A stretch of 64,000 bases of DNA, from positions 3,500,068 through 3,564,067 of the forward strand of contig NW_024468910.1 in the NCBI RefSeq assembly GCF_011745365.1. Direction: 5' to 3'. Every line of letters begins with the position of its first letter. The first letter of the stretch is position 1. This document shows, piece by piece, positions 23,299 to 35,907 of the stretch. A program made the position numbers and the translations under genes. This stretch comes from Cryphonectria parasitica EP155 (lineage: Eukaryota; Ascomycota; Sordariomycetes; Diaporthales; Cryphonectriaceae). The notes below the pieces were generated by a model. That model made no database searches. It saw only the letters and a list, made by a program, of their open reading frames with translations, and had not been told where the DNA came from.

Positions 23299-24160
23299 TT
23301 ACTCGACAGAGATGGAGTAGGCAGAGGTGGAGAAGACGGCATCAGTACCGGTGAAGGGCTCGGTGCCGGCCTGCAGCTGGGTGATGTACAGGGAGTCCGA
23401 GACGCCCTCGTCCTCGACCAGGTAGTTGAAGAAGTCCATCATGTCGCCGGACCAGTCCTCGATCTCGCTGCTGGCGACGAAGGAGTAGACGGTGGTGTCG
23501 CCGTTGGGGCCCGAGTACAGGGACCAGGTGTAGCCGCCGATCTCAGGGGTGGCGATGGCAGAGCCGGAGGACGAGATGGGGCCGGCGCCGCCGAGGGCCG
23601 CGAGCCAGACCATGATCTCGTAGCTGTTGGTGCCGCCTGAGGTGGGGGCCAGCCAGAGGTCGTAGGAGACGTCGGCGACGAGGTCGGAGCCAGTGTAGCT
23701 GAGAGAGAGTTAGTTTTCAGTTGTTGTTTTTTTTGGGGGGGGGGGGCATATATATAATCATATATCATATATATATATATAAGGGCTCTCTGTGTGAAAC
23801 GTACCTCCATGTCCAGCTGGATGGGATAGAGCTGACAGCGCTCAGCTGCTTGTTGACGCTCATCAGGCCGACGTTGGAGTACGACTTGACATTGTAGGAA
23901 CCACCAGCCCAGGTCCAGGAGGTGGACCAGACGGCGACATCATCCGAGACAGAGGTGACGGTGGTGCACTGGGAGCCCGAGGTGGCCTCGGCGGCGCCCC
24001 AGTTGTTCTGGTAGATGGTGTATGGGGACTCGTCCCACTCGTAGAAGGAGTCGCAGCTCTCGTCGCGGCGGGCGAGAGGGGAGGCGGCGGAGGTGGCCGG
24101 GGCGGCGAGGACGCTGGTCGCGGCCAGCACGAGAGAGGCGATCTGAGCGGTGCACTTCAT
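23299..24160 (-). CDS. secreted glycoside hydrolase family 12 endoglucanase / xyloglucanase
   Basis: Exons 24160-23805 and 23698-23299 give 251 residues. The N-terminus ([21 protein letters not shown]) is a classical signal peptide. A short propeptide ending in PLARR, a kexin-type dibasic site near residue 32, follows it. The mature protein carries GH12 hallmarks: [56 protein letters not shown], and the nucleophile Glu146 in SYEIMVWL. The second catalytic Glu is Glu232 in GTEPFTG. The 86-residue spacing of the two Glu fits the family. GH12 enzymes cut internal beta-1,4-glucosyl bonds in cellulose, mixed-linkage glucan or xyloglucan outside the cell; which one cannot be read from sequence here. 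The single intron has a GTACGT donor and a CAG acceptor and contains a C12 tract. A TA-rich stretch at 24434-24451 lies about 280 bp upstream and may be the TATA element. Confidence 0.94.
23735..23746. repeat. G12/C12 homopolymer in the GH12 intron
   Basis: It reads as C12 followed by A-rich sequence on the coding strand of the 106-bp GH12 intron. Adjoining TA repeats at about 23750-23780 lie between it and the 5' splice site. Confidence 0.9.
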
Positions 24161-26961
24161 CTTGGGGGATTGATCAGGAGTACTGAGGAGGTGTTTTTTT
24201 TTTTTTTTTTGGTGTGTGGGTGAGAGAGAAGGAGGAGGAAGTTGACTTGGTGTAGAATAAGGGTATAGAAGAAATAATACAGAGAATGTCGACGGCACCA
24301 AAGGCTGCGAGAAAAAGAATGAAAGATACTTGATGTAAATTTGTAAGACTGGGAAGGGGAAGAACTGGTTTTGATACCGGATGACCAGCAGAAAAAGAAG
24401 AACAGAGAAGATGTCTTCCAAGAGAAGCTCATTTATATATATATATATCTCCTACCGCAGCCAAGAATTCTCCACAATACACATACCATAGCAACAACAT
24501 ATCATACTATGTACAATGTAGTAGTCGTAGCAGTATTTCCTTTCGCCTGGCTCAATTTGAACCCACTCTTTGCTCCCCCTGAATGAATGAGGCTTCGGCG
24601 CAACAGGCGACCCCCCGGAATGGGTATCGAGCGAGGATGATATCCCATGTTTGGCCATCTTGTTTCAAGGAGCCAGTCCATGGCAATCAAAAGATGATCC
24701 ACCAATCCCGTCCTGAACGGAGCCGAATGCCCCGTATTTTTGGGTAATGGAAAAGGAAGGGAGAGGAAAAGGAAAAGGAAAATAACAAAGGTAGGTAAAG
24801 AAATCCCGAAGTAGTCCACAACTTCTCCGAGTCGAAGCGAGAGGCGAGTACGAAAAATAAAGGAGGTTCAAGGATGGAGCCAAAGGAGGAGGCGGCGTGC
24901 GTTCGTCGTCATCGTTTTGAAGGAAGTAACACCCATCCTGCATTGGTATGGGTCGATGCCGGGCGGCTTGACCAGTTCAACGACCGACGTGCCATCGTCA
25001 TAGTAGAAAGGAGAATTGAGGCTCTTATTCTTTTCTTCCTTCCTTTTGAAAGAGAATCTCGGCTCGGCAGATACTACCGAGCCAATCTGCCGTGCAGCAA
25101 AAAAGCAGGCCGCTTTGGTCACGCGTCATGTAGCTGTGTGTACATTTTTTGTTTCGTCTTTTCTGATCTCAGTTTCCCCATAAACTTCTTGTTGCTTTGT
25201 TTTGGCGATCATGAAGATCAGGAAACGTCCCAAGGTTATCCAGCTGCCACTACTATGATCTGCACAGCATGTGCCCAGCCAGGATAAGAAAAACCACTGC
25301 ATCGTTCATCCTAGCCTGCCCCTCTTCGTCTGAAATTTTGGAATGAGAAAACGAGGGAAGAGGACCAAGAGAAAAAGGGGGGGCCCCGGGGTCCAGAATC
25401 AACTCTCAAATCTTAAGACAACCTAGAGGGGTGTTAATTTATACTTTGTTCGAGACAGGACTGAGCGAGGAGGCATTCATGCTGTTCCCAAAAAGAACTT
25501 GTCTGCCCACCGTCTTGTCTCCTCTTGGGTTGCTCCCCCCTCCCCCCCCAGTAAGCTGTAAGCTGTGTGTGTCCACGCGAACATCCTTTAGCTGTATGGC
25601 GACGGAAGTTGACATGGAGGAAGGAGAGGAGCTTAAGAGAATGGATTTGGATATTCTTCACCTCCTTCTCCCTTTCACCCCAAATAAAACACGAAAATAA
25701 AGATAAAAGTCCTCAAGAACAGCGACATGATCCTCTCATTCCGTCGCTTTCATACATGGTAGCATAAGAAACCTTATTATTTCTCCCCATCTCTCTTTTT
25801 GCTCCAGCGGCGGCGCAAAAATCCGAAACACGATCGACGCACATTATTTCCGCAAGAGGAGGCTCTGCGGGACAGGCTCTCCCCCTTGCAACGTCGTCAC
25901 CCTGGATGCTGTGCCCATTCTCGGATCCTAGGCCGGAGGATGGTCTACCGGACACGAGGTTCCACCCCTTCTCCCTCCTCGGTTACGCCAAAAAAAAAAA
26001 GAAAAAAAAGCTGGGGTGCAGGTGATGGAGTAAGTATGTAACCGTACCGCAGGGCAGCTATGTCATCCGGAGCAGGCCCTTTGAGATTTGACTCACGTGT
26101 GTGTTCGAGGAGGGGGGGGGGGGGAGATATACTACAAGGCCACGAATGAACTTGGCGGTTTATTGAACATCAGAATGTAGTGACTACGTATTATGTATGT
26201 CTCCTTTTCGCCCACGTGGGCATGCAGTAATGACATTCCAGATTCCGAACCAGGCCATGGTGGTACTGGGATGTCTGCTTTGGAGCTGTTCCTCCAGGGG
26301 CCGGAATGGGCCGTCCATCAGGACGGGTTTCCAAGGCTCATTTGCTGTGAGCTCCTCCTTGATCCGAGGCGAAATCCCACGAGATGCTTAGTTACGAGTG
26401 TAGGCTTGGGTACATGACTGCTTCCTAGCAGCCAAATCTTCCGCTGCCGAGATGCTTCTCGGAGATCATATCAGGTATCAGTGTTCTAATGCAGCGAGAG
26501 GCACCAAAGGCCGCGCGGACAGAGAATTCACGAGGGACGAAGTTCGACAACAACAGGTAATATTCGAAAAGTCATACAGAGCCAAAGTGCGGCAAGGGGA
26601 TATCATGAAGATGTACCAAAAATCCCTCCTCCGTTCCCTCCACATCCTGGGGCAACAAACCCTCGAACATCCCAACCGAAGGGGGCAATAATAGAAGAAA
26701 AAAGTAGAATCCAGCCAGAGATTACTGACTCTGACTGGCGAACGTGCCATCTCGTCTATGCAATCCGCTGCTATACCATGCCACACAACCAGCGCTCTCA
26801 TGCCGTCTATGTTCAAGTTGCTTAATCAGATCCAACAATACATAAATGTGAACGTGTATGTGTGTATTTCTCCTTTGCCCCTCCAATTAGATCGTAGAAC
26901 TCTTGGTCATCTTCCACCTCAACATCGTGGTATTAACGCAGAGACGAACAAAGAACATCAT
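24161..26961. other. 2.8-kb intergenic region, GH12 promoter and SulP 3' side
   Basis: The GH12 promoter lies at its left end: a T18 run at 24194-24211, TA repeats at 24434-24451. A G13 tract sits at 26112-26124. The open frames in between are short, unsupported on either strand and carry no recognisable domain. The rightmost few hundred bases should be the 3' untranslated region of the sulfate permease. Confidence 0.5.
26112..26124 (+). repeat. G13 homopolymer, intergenic
   Basis: Uninterrupted G run in the spacer between GH12 and the sulfate permease. Confidence 0.9.
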
Positions 26962-29786
26962 TTATACATTCTTTGCGTCCTCGTCTTCGCCAGTCGACCT
27001 GGGCTCCGCCGACGCCCTCGCCTCCACGTTGGCGATGGCGCTCTGCAGGGCGCTCGTGAGATCCACGTGGAAGAGCGGCCTGTTGGCGCTGTGCACGGCA
27101 ACCGCCCTGCGCTGTCTGAGCCTCGAGCCCTGGTCCCTTGTCGCTGTCTTCTTGATCTCGTCCTCCTGCGAGCTGCCGCTCGCGCTCCCCGTTTCGGCCA
27201 CGTTGATGTGGTCCGGGTTGTGCAGGCCCTCCTCGACCTTGCCCGGGTGCTCACGCTCGCGCAGGGTCTTCTCGTTGAGCTCGGCCTCGGCCTGCGCCGC
27301 GGGGCTGTCCTCGCCGCCCATTTCAGCCACGCTGAAGATGCTCTGCCACCTGTGGTGCTGGCCGTCGGGCCGCTCATTGGGATAGCCAAAGCCAGCAGCC
27401 ACGAGGGCCCGTTTCGCCCAGCGGTTGTTGATGCAGGCGATGTGCCAGTCGACAAAGTCGGGAGCCGCGTACCGGTCGAGCTGGTTGCGGACATCGATCA
27501 GGGCTTGCACCGAGGTCACGTCGACAAAGTTGACGGCAGAGAAGTCGAGGATAATTGCCTGCACGGTCGGTAGGTCCTCGTGGCCCGCGTTGAGGTTGAT
27601 CTCGCCCCGGAGAGCCTTCTTCAGGGCACGCTTCGACGGGCCTGGGTCATTCCATGGACGGTCACCGGGACGTGGATACGAGTTGAGGCTCGTGCGGCGG
27701 GTCTGCTCGAAGATGCACTCCACCATGTATTCCAATGTGTGGTTGGCATTGGGGTAGTTGAAACCCTCGGAAAAGCGGTAGATGAAGATACCGGGGTAAG
27801 GCTGCGAGAGGGCAATGGCTGGGTTGGAGCCGTCACCGTGGTTGATGGGGAGGTAGACGTTGCGCGACAGAGGATGGTCGATGTGGCTGGTGGGGTTCGA
27901 GCTCGAGCTGCCGAACGTGCCGTACTCGCCAAGGCGCTGGTCCGCGTCCTTGCCGAGGACTGAGCTGCCCTGGACCGAGTTGACCTTGACACGCCCGAGG
28001 AAGCGACCGCGGCTGCGGAGGATGCGGTACAGGAGCATGGCCGCTGATATGCAGATAGTGGTGTAAATACCGTCCTCGATGCTGCTGAAGACAGTGACGA
28101 GCACACCTGCGAAGAAGATGATGACCTCGAAGGGCGAGACGCGCCAGAACTGGTAGACGGTGTCGGGAGGCGTGACTAAGTCACCGACAGCGTGGATAAT
28201 GACGGCGGACAGAGAAGCCGATGGAATGTAGAAGAAAACGGCAGGCAGCGCGTAGATGGCCAGCAGGACCACGACGGCCGAGATAACACCGGCGAAAGGT
28301 GTCCGCACGCCGGCCCTTGCCTTGATGGCTGTGCGGCTAAAGGAACCGGTAGCAGGATATGCACCCAGGAAGGGTCCCAGAAGGTTGGCAATACCGATGG
28401 CCACCATCTCCTGCGACGGGTTGATCGTGTAGTTGTTGACTCGACCGAAGGACTTGGAAATGGCAATGTGCTCGATCAAGAGGACAATAACTGTCGATGG
28501 GAGGTATTCAACCAAGGCGCTGACCAGAGACTTGGTCATGAGCGGAGCACCGGCGTTCTGGAAGCCTATATTTATATTATAACAGTAATTAGCGAATGTT
28601 CCCACAAACAAAACCAGCTGGGGCCGGCTATTGAGAAAGAGAACTCACCTCTCGGGACGGTTCCCAGAATCTTGAACTTGGGATCCGAACGGTGGTGCAT
28701 GTTGACGAGCCAGCTGATCATAGTGTACAGAAGGATAACGAAGACCGTGCGCAGAGTCGAGATGAAGAACAGTAGCTTCTGATGCTTGGGGTTCTTCTTG
28801 GCCAGCCACTGGCATGCATGCCGGATAGCATACAGCAGGACAAGGGCCGTGAGACCCATAGCAGAGTCAAGCGTGGCGGTGGGAAGATACTTGAGTGTGT
28901 TGATCATCACACGGTATGTGGGGTCGCGGGTCGTCCATGGCTTTGGGAACGTCTCGCCCAGCAGAGTGGGCACCTGACCGACCAAGATGTTTATAGCCGA
29001 GCCTGTCATGTAGGCCGAGAGCGAGACCAGGGGAATCATGTCGACAATCCAGCCAATGCGGATGAAGCCGATGAAAAATACGATCGCGCCAGCCAGGATA
29101 GCCAAGCAAGATGCAATCTGGTATGCCTCGACGTCCGGGAACTGGTCCTGTAGCGCAAGAACGATGTTGCCCGTGAGTTGAGACATGACAGCGACGGGCT
29201 GTGGCGATCAGTCAGCTATCGTCTGTGTGTGTATTGTGTGTGTGTGCGTGTAGGAACAAGGAATGGAAAACGCTCTGGGAGGGCATGCTTACTCCGATAG
29301 TGATATCCTTGGAGGTCGCGAAGAACCAATAGATCAAGACGCCCATGAAGGAGGAGTACAGTCCGAACTCGACGGGGAGCTCAGCAAGTTTGGCATATCC
29401 CATACCCTGGGGAACAACCACAGCCCCGATCGTGATACCTATTGGAATTCTATGGTGAGTAACCCTTGCGTGGCACATACACGAAAGCCCTCGGACTCGA
29501 GAGGAAACTCACCAGCAACCATATCACCAGCGAGCCAGATAAAATTGTATTTTCCAATCCAGGACAGGAAGGGGAACAAGGACTTGACATAGTTTGCCAC
29601 GCCCTTGCCTGTGGGCGAAATGTCATGAAAGTATTCAGAAACGGTCACGGGCTGTTCAACGAACACCGCCGTGCCGGACTCGGGCTCTTCCCTCGAAACC
29701 TCGTCCAGATAGGGCTCATTCTCCTGGAGCTTGATGTTGAAGAGCTTGGCCAGCCCATGGCCGATCTTGGTGCGCGTGGTTGCCAT
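26962..29786 (-). CDS. SulP-family sulfate permease with STAS domain
   Basis: Exons 29786-29513, 29438-29293, 29198-28649 and 28565-26962 give 857 residues. The joined transporter domain (about residues 75-500) shows the SulP signature: GITIGAVVVPQGMGYAKLAELPVEFGLYSSFMGVLIYWFFATSKDITIGPVAVMS across two splice junctions. Further on it has YMTGSAINILVGQVP, VPRGGFQNAG and YPATGSFSRTAIKARAGVRTPFAG. It should have 10-14 membrane spans and take up sulfate with protons at the plasma membrane. A cytosolic STAS domain follows at about 580-740, with AIILDFSAVNFVDVTSVQALIDVRNQLD. The layout matches fungal sulfate permeases of the Sul1/CYS-14/SutB type; other anions are possible. The tail after STAS is long, charged and probably regulatory. 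Introns are 55-95 bp with GTGAGT, GTAAGC and GTGAGT donors. It is divergent from the Bub2 gene over 4.2 kb. Confidence 0.94.
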
Positions 29787-31929
29787 GCTGTTGACGGCCG
29801 GCGCACCGTGCGAAGGAGGAGAGGGCTAAGGTAAGAAGAAATAGATAGCAGAGCAAAGACTGAGCCCGGTCTATATCTGCTTGATGATGGTACCCTTCAA
29901 GACGAAAGAAGGAGGAGGAAGGTGGGACAAAGGGTCCGTAGACTAACGGATGACAGCCGTGATATATATCTCGCTTAGGCAGGGTCCGTCTCAAACGCCG
30001 TAAGAGCCCAATCCGGGGAGGGTGGCCGCGGAGGTAGGGCCGTAGAAGGGCCAGGCACGGTGAAAGTCAAGCCCTATACGCCGTGCTGGGTCCGTGACTT
30101 GTGATTTAGGTTCCTCGACGCCGGGCAAGCCACAGGATCCACGCAACAACAGGCGACAGAGGCTAAAGATGAATACTAATGCCACGTGCTAAACCTCGAG
30201 GACCGCACGGCTGGGACCAGATGTTCAGCTGAATCTGGAGAGGTGCGATCGGTGGTCGGGACTAAGAAGTAAATTGCACACCTTGGGGGTGGCGGTGGCC
30301 GGCTGACGGGTGAAGGCGTCCAGAAGCACTTTGGGTGTAACTAATAGATGGCGAGGATTGTTGGATGATGGCGCAATTGCATCTAGATAAGGCCCAGGTC
30401 CAATGGCCCAGAGTTCAGCTCCTCGGTCTGAGCCTAGGGAAGAGCGGGAAGAAGAAAAAAAAAAAAAAAGGTTGGCAGCCGTCTGTGGTGAATAGGATAG
30501 ACCAATAAGAAGAAAAATAAGAAGAAAAAGAGCACGTTGGGCTGGGTTGAGAGGTCTCAGTCAAGAGATCCAGGCCGAACTGGTGAGGCTAGTAAGTAAA
30601 GAGTTGACGCTGAGTCGGTAGGATAGTACTAATGGTATCGTGGCGTGGCGTGGGGTCTTTTTTTAGTCCACCAGGGGGAAGAAGGCAGGGCCGATGAGCT
30701 GAAGGGGAAAAAAAAAAAAAAAAAGTCGGCGGCGACTGCCCGGAGATGGATCCCAACTTGTATCCTTCGTCCTTCGTCCTGGACTTGGCTCGAGAGTCGA
30801 GACTCGCGGAGAAAAGGCAAAAAGGTATTGAGTGGATGGCGAAAGAGATTATCATTGGGATCGGGGGGGGGGAGGGGCAGCAGGTAGAAAAGAGACAAGC
30901 CAACATAAACCTTGCCCCAGACGATAAATGACATTAAGCGATATCCAGCGTGAGGGATGAAAAAAAAAAAAAAAGGAGGCATGGGTTATTAGTTTGGGAG
31001 TGACTGATGTACATAGTACGCTCCTCCAGGAAAGGAGTGGGCTACTCATCCTGGGAGAAAAAGTCGATGGGTTACGATTGCGTGATTCACACTTTGCCCA
31101 AACAAGCCTCGTTGAGAAAGGCTTGTGGGAAGGCTCGACAGGGACTCTGGGGGGGAACAGGCAGGGGAAGACGAAAGACGGTGACGATTGGATACCGAAA
31201 AGCACGGCGAAGAACGATCCACCTCATAGAGAATTGCGTACGCACCCATGGCAGATCGACTCTCGCCGCAGTCAGTCCGCCACCGGTAGCCGCACCGCAG
31301 CGGGCACTTAGTGGCAGATCTGCCGTGGCACTTACAGTAAGGAGATTTGGTGGGTCGGGACGCGACAAGTTGCAGTGAATATCCATTATCCAGAGACAAA
31401 CTTCCCTGCATTTGGTAATAAAAAAAAAACGCATACTTGCTCATTTTGTTGTACTATGTATATCTACGCCCGAAACAGCTCGACGGCTGTTTCGAAACTT
31501 TCCCCCTCGAGATCTGGGTATGACCCAGGTAGGGCTGAGATACTGGGTACTTGTTTCGAGGTTGCATAGCAGAGAGGAAAGACCCGAGACCACCCTATCT
31601 TTTGGGTTTTCCTGCTTGGCTCATAGAGGCAGAAGGCCGGAAGAGGAAGGTCTCCCAGAGAGATGAGAACTCTGATAAAGCCACCTCCCACCACCAGGGA
31701 GGAGGGGGCGAATTCCGTCGGCAACCGCTGTGCAGGTCATCAGACAGACAGAGAACTCTCTGGTCGTCTACTCTACAATAGTAGGTTTGGTAGTATGAAA
31801 TAGTGACCACACTGCCAGTCAGCTTCGTGCGTATCCACGAGGAAGCCAAGGAGCTAGAGAGCGCCTCAACTCTTCCCCTTCATCCCGTTGCCCCCATAGT
31901 GGCATGGTGGTGACCTGGGTACGATGGCC

Positions 31930-31952
31930 AAAAAAAAAAAAAAAAAAAAAAA
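31930..31952 (+). repeat. A23 homopolymer
   Basis: Longest single-base run in the window, intergenic. It does not end a recognisable retroposed copy: I find no target-site duplication or coding relic beside it. Confidence 0.9.
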
Positions 31953-32479
31953 GCCATCCTCGCAAGCTTGACACAGAATCTGAACATGTCGTTTCTGCTA
32001 TGGGATGCTGTAAGTCTTGCAATACTATAGTATACCTCAGTAGTCGGCAGACCCGCAGCCCTGGGCCCTGTGGGGGACGGCTTCAGGGATGAGGGCAAAG
32101 TAGCCAATCATGCGGTTTCACGGGAAATGATGTGATCGTCCTGCAGTTGATACCATCGTCCTCCGAGGAAACGCTAGAGTAGCCCCATTCATGCGACGCC
32201 ATCTTGGTATGGCCGGGCGCCTGGAATGTTTTCTTGCGGCTGAGGAAGAGGCTAGATTCCTATTAGCGGTCACGATGGTATCTCGAGCTGAAATGTATCT
32301 CTCAGGTGCGCATGGCATCGTGGGGATATGTCGTAGTGCAAAGAATGGCCTCTTTCTGGTTTGATGATCAGCTTCTACTTTTCCATATTCAAGACTGTGC
32401 TGCGTGGGGGGCGGGGGCCTGTTCCATGTGCTTAGTGGTCTTTGTGGTCTTCATTTGTCACTGAAATCAAACACCAACG

Positions 32480-32827
32480 TCACGACCGCGTCGTCTCTGT
32501 TGAATGCGATCCAGTCTGTGACGGAACTGACCCCATTGAACCTCGGAGATCGAAATAGGCAGTGTGGATCCGGGTGAGGTCACCGACGGGTGTCGCCTCG
32601 AAAGGGGGATCCAGAACTTCCTTTGGGTCCATAGTAGTGCCAGTACGCGCACGTAGTTTTGGTATTACACCGAACAATATGCAGACAGTAGCGATGCTGA
32701 CATAAGCAGAAACAATGTAGATGGCGGGTGCTTGAGACGCTGCTATCATTGTGTGTACCAATGCGAGAGGCGATGCTGCAGACATGGGATGCAAACATGA
32801 ACACACGAGCTGGCAGGCAAGTGGCAA
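32480..32827 (-). CDS. doubtful small hypothetical ORF with one membrane segment
   Basis: An uninterrupted 115-codon frame starting with ATG. It encodes one plausible membrane segment, APAIYIVSAYVSIATVCILFGVIP, followed by a basic KLRAR stretch and a polar tail (positive-inside topology). No domain is recognised, and the N-terminal 25 residues look random. It sits alone in a large spacer. It could be a small real gene, an exon of an unmodelled gene or chance. Confidence 0.2.
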   Translation of the reverse strand: MPLACQLVCSCLHPMSAASPLALVHTMIAASQAPAIYIVSAYVSIATVCILFGVIPKLRARTGTTMDPKEVLDPPFEATPVGDLTRIHTAYFDLRGSMGSVPSQTGSHSTETTRS

Positions 32828-34008
32828 GGTGGTGACAAGGCCAAGAAGTTGAGATTATGATGGCCTCCCAGGCAGGTTGAAATGCAATCTGGTGGAGGTT
32901 TCCTACTGCGGTCAACTTGTCTTCTTATCCGGCGATGTTTCTCAACTGCATCCGTCAGTCAGACGGTGCATGTCTCAAAGCACGTTGTTGAAGCCATTGC
33001 TTGGTGCCCCCACCCCCTTCGTCTCTCTTTTTTCTCTCTCTGTCTTCTTTCCCTCCTTCAATGTTGCAGATAGATTCAGACATTAGATTGATTGAGAGAG
33101 GAGGACAGAAAGGAGAGGGATAGGTGGATGGGCGAGTGAGTGAGGAGGGAGTGAGTTAGCTTACTGTTGTTGAGTCTCAGAGGAAGATTATCCATGCACT
33201 TTTACTGCTATGCACACCATGTTCTTACAAAAACATAGCAGTGTTGACTACTGTACATCAAACAGCGGCCTGCCTGCGAGGCTAAGGAAAACCAAGCTCG
33301 ACAAAACGCGTCCACAAACGCGGTTGGGCTGAAGCAGGAGGAACCTAGCCAACCGAACCAGCCAACCACCTTTCATCACTAACAGCCAGCTCCCAGCCCC
33401 TCGCGTCTCCGGACCTGTGACCTCAGCTTTCTTGATCCTTCCCCTCTTTCTCTTAGAGATTCAATTTAGTCCATCCATTCATCCATCAATGTGTCTTGTC
33501 GTGAGCTCTGTCAATTGTGGATGAAAATTGTATGTAACCTGGCTCGACCTGTCTATACAGAGGGAAAAAGAAAGGAGAGAGAACGAGCCCCTGTCCTTTG
33601 TTTGTGGAATCGAGGACTCATGCTCTGAGTGGGTGTGGCTCCAACCCCCTGGCAAATCGCCCTGCAGCCTCTGCAGCAGCCCCAGCAGCAGCAGCAGCAG
33701 CTGCAACCTCGTAACAACCTCCTACTTACTGCCTGAGCAGGCCTCTACAATCACAACCCACCACATCGGCGAGAGCTTCCTGCAAGGCCCACGACAGAAT
33801 CGATAAGAGAGGGGGAAAAGGAGAAGGAAGAAGGAAAAGAAGGGAAGGGGAAGAAAAAAGACAGAAGGAGAAGAATACTTCGTCGTCTGCAATCTATACA
33901 GACAGCCTGCACGTGTGCAAGCACGCACGCACCTACGCACGCACGTACCAGGTGGTTACTGTACTACACTGCACTGGCACCGTGCAGCGCACCACCGTCT
34001 TCTCGAAG

Positions 34009-34696
34009 ATGCCGAGTCCCCTCAGAGAGCCAATCCCCAGGCTTCCTCCGCCGACAACCTCGTCGGCTCCATCTGCACCAACCACCCAGTCCCCATCAGT
34101 GCTCCACCCCCCATCCTCACCAGTACCTGCTGCTACTACTGCTGGTGGCGGCACTGGTCCTGGCGCTGGCACTGGCACTGGTCCTGGCAGGGCAAGTCCT
34201 CAGCGAACCCTGCGCAAACTGGCATCTGCTCACAATCTGGGCCACGGATCTGCTGCGAGCCTCAGGGTCTCGATAGCGAACCCACCCTCCCTGATTGCCC
34301 AGCAACGCCTCCACCAGCAACATCACCATCACCAGCCACATCAACTGCCCCCGCGCCGCAACCTCTCCCCTCGACGGAGGAATGTGAGCACCACCGGCGG
34401 TCCTCCCCCCCTCAACAACAACAACAGATCACCGACCCGTGGCAAGCGAGCCAGCACACTCGTCGACAATCCTCCAATCGCCCATCAGCTGGATGCTGCT
34501 GCAGCAGCCATGTCCTCCATTGCCCTGCGCAACAGTGGGGCTCTCGGCGGCCGCACTGCCTACGATCACATACCACTCGAGAAGCTCGTCCGGGACGGTC
34601 CTCCAGACGGCGACTGGGAAACCGCTCTCGAGTGTGCCCGGATGAAGATCCTGCAGCAGGAAATCAAGAGCGACAGCGATGGCATGGTGAGTGACT

Positions 34697-34741
<45 letters not shown>

Positions 34742-35907
34742 GTGGTCATTATTTTGCGGGTCTACCTAGACGACTACGCGACGGGCCTTGGCAAGTTGTG
34801 GAATCAAGACAATACCAGCCTTGCTGACACAACTGGAGAGGGGAGGGGCATCTCCTCCCTCCCTCTCTCCTTTCTCTCTCTCCCAGTCTAACCTGCGCAT
34901 CTACGTCTGGTTGATCATGCTCGGCGCACCCGTACTCAGCACCGACGACTACCTCGGGTTTGTCCATCGCGGCGCCTCACCCGCCTACTCCAAGATCCGC
35001 AACGATACCTTCCGCACCCTGACCACCGACCCTCTGTTCCGCCGCCGGGTGAGCGAAGCCTCTCTCATCCGCCTTTTGAACGCCATCGCCTGGAAGCTCC
35101 ATGATGCCAGACCTCCTCACCCTCCAACCAGTCGTCAGTCCCTCCCCGCCAGCCAAGAGACTCCCACCAGGGGCTCACAGGGCATCCAGTCCCACGGGAC
35201 CAGTCCCGCCGCGAAGCATCGCGCACGTGCGCTGACACTCACCACCGAAGGTTCTGAGAGCAGCCTGGCCCCCGAGGCTGGCATCTACGTGCAGGGTATG
35301 AACGTCCTGGCTGCCCCCTTCCTGTACGCGGCACGCAGCGAGGCCGAGGCGTTTGTTGGCTTCTACCAGCTGTTGACCAAGGAGTGCCCGGGCTATATCC
35401 GCGGTGCCATGGACGGTGTACACAAGGGTCTGGCGCTGGTCGACAAGGTCTTGGGCATTGTCGACCCGAGGCTGAGCATGTACCTTACCTCCAAAGGTCT
35501 TTCGGCAGAACTGTACGCGTTCCCGTCGGTCCTGACGCTGTCGGCGTGCACCCCTCCCCTGCCAGAAGTGCTGAGGCTCTGGGACTTCCTGTTCGCGTAT
35601 GGGCCTCACCTGAACATCGTGTGCATTGCCGCTCAGCTAGTCATCCACCGAGATGAAATCATGGCCTCCCCCAAGTGAGTTTGCTGATTGAAACAGAAGG
35701 AGAGAAGAAGAAAATAAGCCCCACTATGACCTGGATGAATGACCTGGGCTGACAACCTCTTTCCTCTTTTTCCCTCTCACCAGCCCCAGTCACTTTCTTC
35801 GAACCTTCCCAGCCTTGAACGCAGAGAAGGTCCAGGCCATGACGCTGGCACTCTTGGCGAAACTACCGGACGACGTATACTCTGAAATTGTGTCGCATGC
35901 AATGTAA
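34009..35907 (+). CDS. bub2: Bub2/Cdc16-type TBC-domain GTPase-activating protein
   Basis: Exons 34009-34686, 34887-35674 and 35784-35907 give 529 residues. Residues 1-190 are low-complexity (Pro, Thr, Gly, His and Asn runs). The TBC domain begins near DHIPLEKLVRDG and continues with NLRIYVWLIMLGAP, IRNDTFR (motif IxxDxxR, catalytic Arg269) and YVQGMN (motif YxQ, Tyr360/Gln362). AFPSVLTLSACTPPLPEVLRLWDFLFAYGPHLN is diagnostic of Bub2/Cdc16 rather than other TBC proteins. With Bfa1/Byr4 this protein inactivates the Tem1/Spg1 GTPase at spindle pole bodies and so holds mitotic exit or septation until the spindle is positioned. Yeast Bub2 and fission yeast Cdc16 are about 300 residues. The excess here is the long N-terminus plus a Ser/Thr-rich insert of about 60 residues inside the TBC domain. 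The start at 34009 is chosen over an upstream in-frame ATG at 33913. Confidence 0.9.
34702..34738 (+). repeat. (TC)18 microsatellite in Bub2 intron 1
   Basis: Pure TC repeat that begins 15 nt after the GTGAGT donor at 34687. The same intron ends with a second TC-rich tract before the CCCAG acceptor at 34886. Confidence 0.92.

Larger units (their letters stand above)
29787..34008. promoter_or_regulatory. 4.2-kb divergent intergenic region, sulfate permease / Bub2
   Basis: It contains the upstream regions of two divergent genes. It has several A homopolymers (about 30452-30470, 30708-30724, 30961-30974) including A23 at 31930-31952, and a CAG-rich tract near 33680-33700 in the probable Bub2 leader. 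At 30368-30377 a 10-mer matches the fungal sulfur regulator palindrome (ATGRYRYCAT) in nine positions, about 580 bp upstream of the permease; this is weak by itself. One 115-codon minus-strand frame (32480-32827) is listed separately. Confidence 0.5.

Noticed and set aside
30368..30377. near-match to the Cys3/MetR palindrome upstream of the sulfate permease
   Set aside because: One mismatch from ATGRYRYCAT; a single such match in several kilobases is expected often enough by chance.
31900..31960. A23 run as a possible retroposon tail
   Set aside because: No coding relic precedes it on either strand and no flanking duplication is visible.
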